Notes under the pieces: generated by a model
Databases searched by the model: none
What the model was told of the DNA's origin: nothing
What the model saw: only the letters and a program-made list of their open reading frames with translations
Shown here: positions 59,332-64,000 of the stretch, in pieces
Layout: the number at the start of each line of letters is the position of its first letter
How positions within the stretch are numbered: the first letter of the stretch is position 1
Assembly: GCA_937890005.1 (NCBI GenBank)
Contig: CALBZA010000083.1
Location: 128,222-192,221, forward strand
Direction: 5' to 3'
DNA length: 64,000 nt
DNA from: an uncultured Verrucomicrobia subdivision 3 bacterium
GTDB lineage: Bacteria > Verrucomicrobiota > Verrucomicrobiia > Limisphaerales > DASXHY01
Program-made: the position numbers and the translations under genes

Positions 59332-61074
59332 TCAGAAGGCTGCTTTGGCAGGGAAAGAATCGCTCGGACGCGCGATATCCGCGGGAACCATTTCCATTCC
59401 GAGGTCTTCGAACATTTTGTTGCGTCGGATGAGAAGCTTCTCGAGATAAAGGGCCGCCTCTGACGTGTCATATCCGGAAGCGATCAGTGCGGAGTGGATT
59501 TGCTCTTGCTTCAACGCCGCGATCATTCGCGCCATCCAGCGTGCATCGTCCGGTGTCATTCTTCGGAACGCTTCGGTGGGAACAATCGTTTCGTAATTCG
59601 TGATTCGAAACGGCGTTGTCATGCGCCCGCGTCCGCGCCGAATTTCCGGTTCGGTGAAGCTGTCTTCCATGGCTTCCGGATCTTCCCCATGACGAATGAG
59701 GTAACCGCGTCCGCTTCCCATGCCTGCGCCCAGGTCGCTGAAAAAGAACAGAAGCCGTGAGTTTCCATCTTCTTCCCGCACGATGCGGAGACGGGTGTTG
59801 TCGTAACGCGAGTCGAACCAGCCGAGCCACGCGGCCAGCAATCCCGCACCACGCAGTTCCCGAAGATTCTCATGACCGAGACCGCGAAAGTCCCAGAAGC
59901 CGACGTTCTCTCCCACGGTTTCTTCCGGTTGAATGTTCACCGGTCCGAACAGCAGATGAGCGATCTGTGATTCCACTTCGATTCGAAAATTCTCCGGATC
60001 ATCTTCCGGCCGGGCACGGCGGGGATCGATCAACAAATCCGACTTGAGTTCGGCGCCGGTAAGTTCGCGGCCGTCCTTCATCACGGCTTTCAACACAAAG
60101 GCAAACGGATCCTGATACGGCTGCAGGTTCAACGTGGTGACTGGAATCCAGAAGGGACACAGTTGCATTTCCAGCGGACGCCGAAGATTGAATTCCCGAA
60201 GAATCCGGCGCGAATAGCTCACCTTGATTTCACCGGCGAAATCGGTTGGATCAACGTTGTATCCGAGCGCATGGAAAATCCGGGCGGTGAAGGGTTCGGA
60301 CTTGGCCTCGCCGAACTTGACCTTCAACCGGACTTTTCCCGACCGGACATCGAATCCCGGATGAGTTCCCGCCCCGGTTTTCGGCCCGGCGTAATTCCAG
60401 ATTTTAGACGAGTAGTCAGGCAATTCGCTGCGGCCAAATCCGATTGCGAGATTCTGACTGCCAATCGACTCAGGGCGATTCCAGAAAGGGGACGGAATTG
60501 GATTCGCATCCAACGCAACATTGCCGCCAGTTATGGGCAGGTTGACTGCGGGCTCGGTGCCATGCCCGATGCTGCGATCGAAGTTCTGAAGCCACATGCG
60601 CCAGGGGGAGAGCGCTCCGATGCGTTCAGGCACCGGCGACCGGCGACTGTTTCTCAAACCTTCGATCAACTCACGAATCGATGCACTTGCGTTTGTGCTG
60701 GCATCGCTCTGGAGCAGGCGGGCGATTTCCTCCAACGCCCGAACCTCGCGCGACGCGAGCAGGTTTGGATCGTCCTGAAAATGAAGTCGCAGTTCGGCAG
60801 CGGAAAGGTTCTCAAGATCGGAATTGCGTTTTCGGCGTTCCGACTTCCGGGCTTCCAAAGCTTCCTTTCCTTTCGCCGCCAGTTTCATGGCCTCGGCCAG
60901 AAATGTATCGCGCTCCTTCTCCGGATCGTGCCGAAGCAAACGTTCCAAGTGCCGGGCGAGTGATGGCTCGGATCGGTCTGATCCGGCATGGGCAAACGAC
61001 GGCCAGGCCAGCAGCGACAGAAGCATCAGCGCTGGCGCAATCCAATCAACGAAACACTTCGATGCACGCATCAT
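59332..61074 (-). CDS. Exported protein of unknown function
   Basis: The 580-residue protein has a signal peptide (APALMLLSLLAWPSFAHAGS) and then a basic helical region (residues 40-130, rich in Arg, Lys and Glu). The middle part, VRLKVKFGEAKSEPFTARIF HALGYNVDPTD, and GFWDFRGLGHENLRELRGAG LLAAWLGWFDSRYDNTRL look like an aminoglycoside- or HipA-like kinase core on strand pattern, but this is weak and no catalytic motif is certain. The start overlaps the bioA 3' end by 29 bp, so it may be co-transcribed with bioF-bioA, although a role in biotin metabolism is not implied. Confidence 0.7.
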   Translation of the reverse strand: MMRASKCFVDWIAPALMLLSLLAWPSFAHAGSDRSEPSLARHLERLLRHDPEKERDTFLAEAMKLAAKGKEALEARKSERRKRNSDLENLSAAELRLHFQDDPNLLASREVRALEEIARLLQSDASTNASASIRELIEGLRNSRRSPVPERIGALSPWRMWLQNFDRSIGHGTEPAVNLPITGGNVALDANPIPSPFWNRPESIGSQNLAIGFGRSELPDYSSKIWNYAGPKTGAGTHPGFDVRSGKVRLKVKFGEAKSEPFTARIFHALGYNVDPTDFAGEIKVSYSRRILREFNLRRPLEMQLCPFWIPVTTLNLQPYQDPFAFVLKAVMKDGRELTGAELKSDLLIDPRRARPEDDPENFRIEVESQIAHLLFGPVNIQPEETVGENVGFWDFRGLGHENLRELRGAGLLAAWLGWFDSRYDNTRLRIVREEDGNSRLLFFFSDLGAGMGSGRGYLIRHGEDPEAMEDSFTEPEIRRGRGRMTTPFRITNYETIVPTEAFRRMTPDDARWMARMIAALKQEQIHSALIASGYDTSEAALYLEKLLIRRNKMFEDLGMEMVPADIARPSDSFPAKAAF

Positions 61075-62602
61075 GAAGAGCGGAGATGATTCGGTTGAGT
61101 TGAGCGCGAGTGGTGCAATAGGGCGGCATCAGCACGATGACATTTCCGATTGGACGAGTCAGAACGCCGCGTTTTGCCATCGCTTCGCACACACGAATTC
61201 CGGCGCGTTCGCGCATTTCGAACGGTTCGCGCGTGGTCCAGTCGCGGACGAGTTCAATGCCAGCGACAAGTCCGACCTGCCGGATGTCGCCAATCTGTGG
61301 AATCGTCCAAAGCGATTCCAATCCAGCCTGCAGATCGGCCTGAAGCCGGGATCGGTCCGCAATGTTCCTCTTGCTGTGAAGAAGTTCCAGGCTCGCCAAC
61401 GAAGCTGCGGAACCGAGCTGATTCGCTGTGAAACTGTGGCCATGAAAGAATGTCTTGAACTCATCGTATTCGCCGAGGAACGCATCGAACACCGCCTGTG
61501 TGGTGAGCGTCGCGGCCATCGGCAGATAACCGCCGGTCATGCCTTTCGCCACGCAGAGGAAGTCGGGCTGAATGCCTTCCTTGTGCGAACCGAAAAGCGA
61601 ATGGGAAACGGGGAAAAGGGGAAAAGGGGCAGGGGAGAAACCTGCGGTTGTTCCGCTCCTTTTCCCCTTTTCTCCTTTTCCCCTTTTCCCTTCCACAAAC
61701 CCCGTTCGTCCGAAACCGGTCATCACTTCATCCGCAATCAACTGCGCTCCGTGCTCCCGCGCGAGCGTCGCGATATTTCGAAGCCAGCCGTTCGGTTGCG
61801 CAATCATTCCCGCTGAGCCCTGGATCAAAGGTTCAAAGACAAATGCGGTGTAAGGTTTGCCGCGTTTTTTCTGAACGGAGAACGCTTTTTCTGCGGCGGC
61901 GATGCATTCGTTGTTGCACTTCACGTACGTTCGCGCGTCGGCGCGCTGCGGCTTCGCGCGATTGAACGGACATCGATAGCAATACGGCGACCGCAGTTTA
62001 TCCGTTTTGAACAGGAGCCCGGAGTAAGCCTTGTGGAACAGATCGATGTGTCCGATCGACACCGCACCGACGGTGTCCCCGTGATAAGCTCCGTCGAGCG
62101 AAAGGAATCGCGGCTGCGTTTTCGGTCCGCGCGTTCGGCGCGTGAATTCGTAACTGAGCTTCAGCGCCACTTCGAGCGCCGTCGATCCATCATCACTGAA
62201 GAACACCTTCGCCAGTTTCGGATTGGCAACACTCGATTTGCGCGAAGACCCGGTTCCCAAATCGTAAATCGTAAATCGTAAATCATTAATCCCTCTCGGA
62301 TTCGCCGCCTGCACCAGTTTCTCCGCCAACAAACTTGCCGGTTCATTGGCGAATCCCAGAGCGGAGCTGTGCGCGATCTTTCGCAGCTGACGTTGGATTG
62401 CTGCATTGATCTTCGGATGTCGATGTCCGTGAAGGTTGGTCCAGATGGACGCGTTGGCATCGAGATATTCGTTGCCATGAACGTCACGCAGCACGCTGCC
62501 TTTGCCCGAGGCGATGACAATAGGCTCGCACTTCAGCCAGTCGCGCATCTGCGTGAAAGGATGCCAGATAAAGCGATGATCAAGCTTTGCCAGGGGATGC
62601 AT
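61046..62602 (-). CDS. bioA: Adenosylmethionine-8-amino-7-oxononanoate aminotransferase with two in-frame insertions
   Basis: The 518-residue PLP enzyme makes 7,8-diaminopelargonate. HRFIWHPFTQMRDW, SDDGSTALEVALKLS, LDGAYHGDTVGAVSIGH and ADEVMTGFGRTGF are BioA blocks, and Lys353 in CVAKGMTGGYLPMA binds PLP. It is about 90 residues longer than usual, and two segments look inserted: residues 104-128 (INDLRFTIYDLGTG..., from an AAATCGT heptamer array) and 303-342 (GKRGKGEKGKRSG..., from a G/A-rich palindrome). Both keep the frame. A cysteine pair set, CYRC and CNNEC at 208-233, is also notable. It overlaps bioF by 23 bp and the next gene by 29 bp. Confidence 0.92.
   Translation of the reverse strand: MHPLAKLDHRFIWHPFTQMRDWLKCEPIVIASGKGSVLRDVHGNEYLDANASIWTNLHGHRHPKINAAIQRQLRKIAHSSALGFANEPASLLAEKLVQAANPRGINDLRFTIYDLGTGSSRKSSVANPKLAKVFFSDDGSTALEVALKLSYEFTRRTRGPKTQPRFLSLDGAYHGDTVGAVSIGHIDLFHKAYSGLLFKTDKLRSPYCYRCPFNRAKPQRADARTYVKCNNECIAAAEKAFSVQKKRGKPYTAFVFEPLIQGSAGMIAQPNGWLRNIATLAREHGAQLIADEVMTGFGRTGFVEGKRGKGEKGKRSGTTAGFSPAPFPLFPVSHSLFGSHKEGIQPDFLCVAKGMTGGYLPMAATLTTQAVFDAFLGEYDEFKTFFHGHSFTANQLGSAASLASLELLHSKRNIADRSRLQADLQAGLESLWTIPQIGDIRQVGLVAGIELVRDWTTREPFEMRERAGIRVCEAMAKRGVLTRPIGNVIVLMPPYCTTRAQLNRIISALHDACIEVFR
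61603..61690. repeat. G/A-rich imperfect palindrome inside bioA
   Basis: Left arm GGGAAACGGGGAAAAGGGGA and right arm TCCTTTTCCCCTTTTCCC pair imperfectly around CAGGGGAGAAACCTGCGG. The palindrome encodes BioA residues of about 305-334 in frame, a segment absent from typical BioA. Confidence 0.75.
62259..62286 (-). repeat. Heptamer tandem repeat (AAATCGT) inside bioA
   Basis: Three AAATCGT units plus AAATCAT lie within the bioA coding region. Read on the coding strand the array gives the non-conserved stretch INDLRFTIYDL. Confidence 0.85.
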
Positions 62603-63827
62603 GGGGGGGAATCCGTGATGCGTGATTTGTGATGCGTGATACGTGAGGTGTGAGCGAATCGGTCAGGGATTGGACGTCTTCGGTTGTGTGGGTTGCGGTT
62701 AGTGTGACTCGAAGCCGGGCGGCACCGCGGGCGACAGTGGGATAACGAATTGCCGGCACGAAGATGCCGCGCTTCCGAAGACGCGCCGCGAGAGACAAGG
62801 CTTCCGACTCGTCGCCAATCAGAATCGGAAGGATCGCACTCGCAGGTGTCGAAGCGAAAATCGGAATCGCCTGTGACAGTTTACGAATTCGTTCCCACAA
62901 AACACGCCGCCGCGCCTCGCCAGCCGCTGAATGCAGGAAGAGCAATCCCGCCTTCGCCGCCGCGGCAGCTGCTGGAACGGGCGCCGTGCTGAAGACAAAA
63001 CTGCGTGCGCGGTTCACGAGATAATCGATCAGCGCGCGGCTGCCACAGATATAACCTCCGCTCGCGCCGAGTGCTTTTCCAAGTGTTCCCATCTGCACTT
63101 CAATCCGTTCGCTTATGCCGAGTTCATCCGCGACGCCTCGGCCTTTCCTGCCGCAGACTCCGGTTGCGTGCGCTTCATCGACCATCAGCCAGGCGCCATG
63201 ATGTTCCTTCAGCGCCACGATTTCCTTCAATGGCGCGCGATCACCGTCCATGCTGAAGATGCTTTCCGTCACGACAAGAATGCGCGGTTTGGAATCGGGT
63301 GAAGCAGCGCCTGTATCGACCGCCTTGCGCGCCCACTTCAACTTGTCTTCAAGCGAATCGAGATCGTTGTGCGCAAACACGCGCAGCTTTGCACCGGAGA
63401 GTTTCGCGGCATCGACAATGCAGGCGTGAACGAGTTTGTCCACGATGATGATGTCGTTCCGGCTCATCAGAGCCGTGATGGTTCCAACCGCGGCGGCGTA
63501 TCCGCTGGAGAAGGTCAGCGCGGCTTCAGTGCGCTTGAAATCTGCAAGCGCTTCCTCCAGGTCGTGAAACGGCGTCAGTGAACCGGAAACAAGCCGCGAT
63601 GCGCCGGCGCCTGAGCCGAATCGTTCGACGGCCTTGATTGCGGCCTCCCGAAGCAAGGGATCGTTCGCAAGTCCGAGGTAATCGTTCGAAGAAAAATTCA
63701 GCAGGGAACGCCCTCCGATGCTGAGGCGCGTGCCCTGGGCGGAATCGACCTCGCACAGTTCGCGATGGAGATTTTCCTCGCGAAGGGCGGTCAGCTGAAG
63801 ATTCAGTTCGGCGTCAAAAGCATTCAC
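62580..63827 (-). CDS. bioF: 8-amino-7-oxononanoate synthase with repeat-derived C-terminus
   Basis: The 415-residue PLP enzyme condenses pimeloyl-ACP (or -CoA) with alanine. LLNFSSNDYLGLANDP and RFGSGAGASRLVSGSLTPFH start the family core; VDEAHATGVCGRKGRG and GTLGKALGASGGYICGSR follow, with PLP Lys251. The last 22 residues (LTPHVSRITNHASRIPPHAS PGKA) are encoded by a CGTGATN heptamer array and do not resemble BioF. The frame opens at 63935, but the GTG at 63827 starts at the usual family N-terminus (NAFDAELNLQL), and the upstream part reads like non-coding sequence. It overlaps bioA by 23 bp. Confidence 0.92.
   Translation of the reverse strand: MNAFDAELNLQLTALREENLHRELCEVDSAQGTRLSIGGRSLLNFSSNDYLGLANDPLLREAAIKAVERFGSGAGASRLVSGSLTPFHDLEEALADFKRTEAALTFSSGYAAAVGTITALMSRNDIIIVDKLVHACIVDAAKLSGAKLRVFAHNDLDSLEDKLKWARKAVDTGAASPDSKPRILVVTESIFSMDGDRAPLKEIVALKEHHGAWLMVDEAHATGVCGRKGRGVADELGISERIEVQMGTLGKALGASGGYICGSRALIDYLVNRARSFVFSTAPVPAAAAAAKAGLLFLHSAAGEARRRVLWERIRKLSQAIPIFASTPASAILPILIGDESEALSLAARLRKRGIFVPAIRYPTVARGAARLRVTLTATHTTEDVQSLTDSLTPHVSRITNHASRIPPHASPGKA
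62614..62655 (-). repeat. Heptamer tandem repeat (CGTGATN) at the end of bioF
   Basis: Six 7-bp units: CGTGATG, CGTGATT, TGTGATG, CGTGATA, CGTGAGG, TGTGAGC. They encode the non-conserved C-terminus of BioF and lie just before the bioA start. Confidence 0.85.
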
Positions 63828-64000
63828 GGCGCACCAATGCGACGACAGTAAGCGGAAAACGAGGCCCGCTGCAAATTGGGAATTCTCAATGAGACACAGT
63901 AGGGGTGCATCTGGACACCCCTGAAACGGGTTCACGGGGAGAATTTTTACCCGAACGATTTTCAGCCGGACCGGCAGGTCCGCCCTACCAAAAACCGGTA
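63828..64000. other. Region upstream of bioF at the window edge
   Basis: The 173 bp should contain the bioF-bioA promoter. AGGGGTG/CACCCCT at about 63901-63922 is a short inverted repeat, and GGCAGGTCCGCCCTACC near 63970 resembles dispersed intergenic repeats. No BirA operator-like palindrome is evident, and no gene is seen. Confidence 0.4.

Noticed and set aside
60163..60963. 266-codon plus-strand frame opposite the secreted unknown
   Set aside because: The minus-strand gene has a signal peptide, tight linkage to bioA and protein-like composition; the antisense frame has none of these.
1..64000. CRISPR array, prophage or insertion-sequence transposase
   Set aside because: No regularly spaced direct repeats with unique spacers, no integrase, phage structural or transposase genes were found; the tandem arrays seen have 7-bp units without spacers.

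Overview
The window looks like a chromosomal segment from a Verrucomicrobiota bacterium, most likely a soil or freshwater relative of Pedosphaera/Limisphaerales; this placement is inference. The evidence is two secreted proteins with VPDGG-type (VPDSG-CTERM) sorting tails, a PrsK/PrsR exosortase-type two-component system, an autotransporter-repeat protein, a sigma/anti-sigma operon whose membrane protein ends in a pseudopilin-like domain, many dispersed GC-rich repeats, and the absence of strong Shine-Dalgarno sites. No rRNA, CRISPR array, prophage or insertion-sequence transposase is visible. One tRNA (Ala, anticodon CGC) is present.

Layout. 1-10.3 kb: a truncated FG-GAP protein, a VPDGG-tailed protein behind a candidate sigma-54 promoter, prsR and prsK, and a 1,611-residue hybrid kinase. 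10.3-16.5 kb: pncB, a GH35 beta-galactosidase and tRNA-Ala, flanked by two copies of a composite repeat. 16.5-20.4 kb: a membrane-anchored unknown, an SDR, a ROK kinase and a FucP-type sugar transporter. 20.7-24.6 kb: a self-contained fructose-type PTS (IIC, IIB, HPr-EI-IIA fusion). 24.6-27.6 kb: haem genes (ccsA/hemX-like, hemA, hemC). 27.8-30.8 kb: SWIB protein, leuA with a leucine-codon leader peptide and attenuator, and a second VPDGG protein. 31-35.7 kb: rsgA, threonine dehydratase, and a SAM-riboswitch operon encoding a threonine-synthase-like PLP enzyme, a ubiquitin-like sulfur carrier and a NIL-domain protein. 35.9-44.8 kb: two DUF2911 proteins, a large PIG-L deacetylase, a 59-residue membrane protein, a sodium:solute symporter, and a bacillithiol set (short BshC-like protein, bshB1, bshA). 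44.9-50.5 kb: TPR protein, ugd, mutT, bioB, M14 peptidase, hemerythrin, slyX. 50.7-54.5 kb: the ECF sigma operon and a canonical thrC. 54.8-64 kb: a fused M16 peptidase, the autotransporter-repeat protein, a secreted unknown, bioA and bioF.

The strongest candidate for an undescribed system is the SAM-riboswitch operon at 33.4-35.7 kb. A methionine-type switch controls a fold-type-II PLP enzyme that would be expected to act on O-phosphohomoserine, next to a Gly-Gly-ending sulfur carrier and a NIL protein, while a separate ordinary threonine synthase lies at 53-54 kb. The simplest reading is a CysM/CysO-like, protein-thiocarboxylate route to homocysteine. The other notable theme is repeats: five heptamer tandem arrays, two of them inside the biotin genes bioA and bioF, and a G/A-rich palindrome that adds about 40 residues to BioA.
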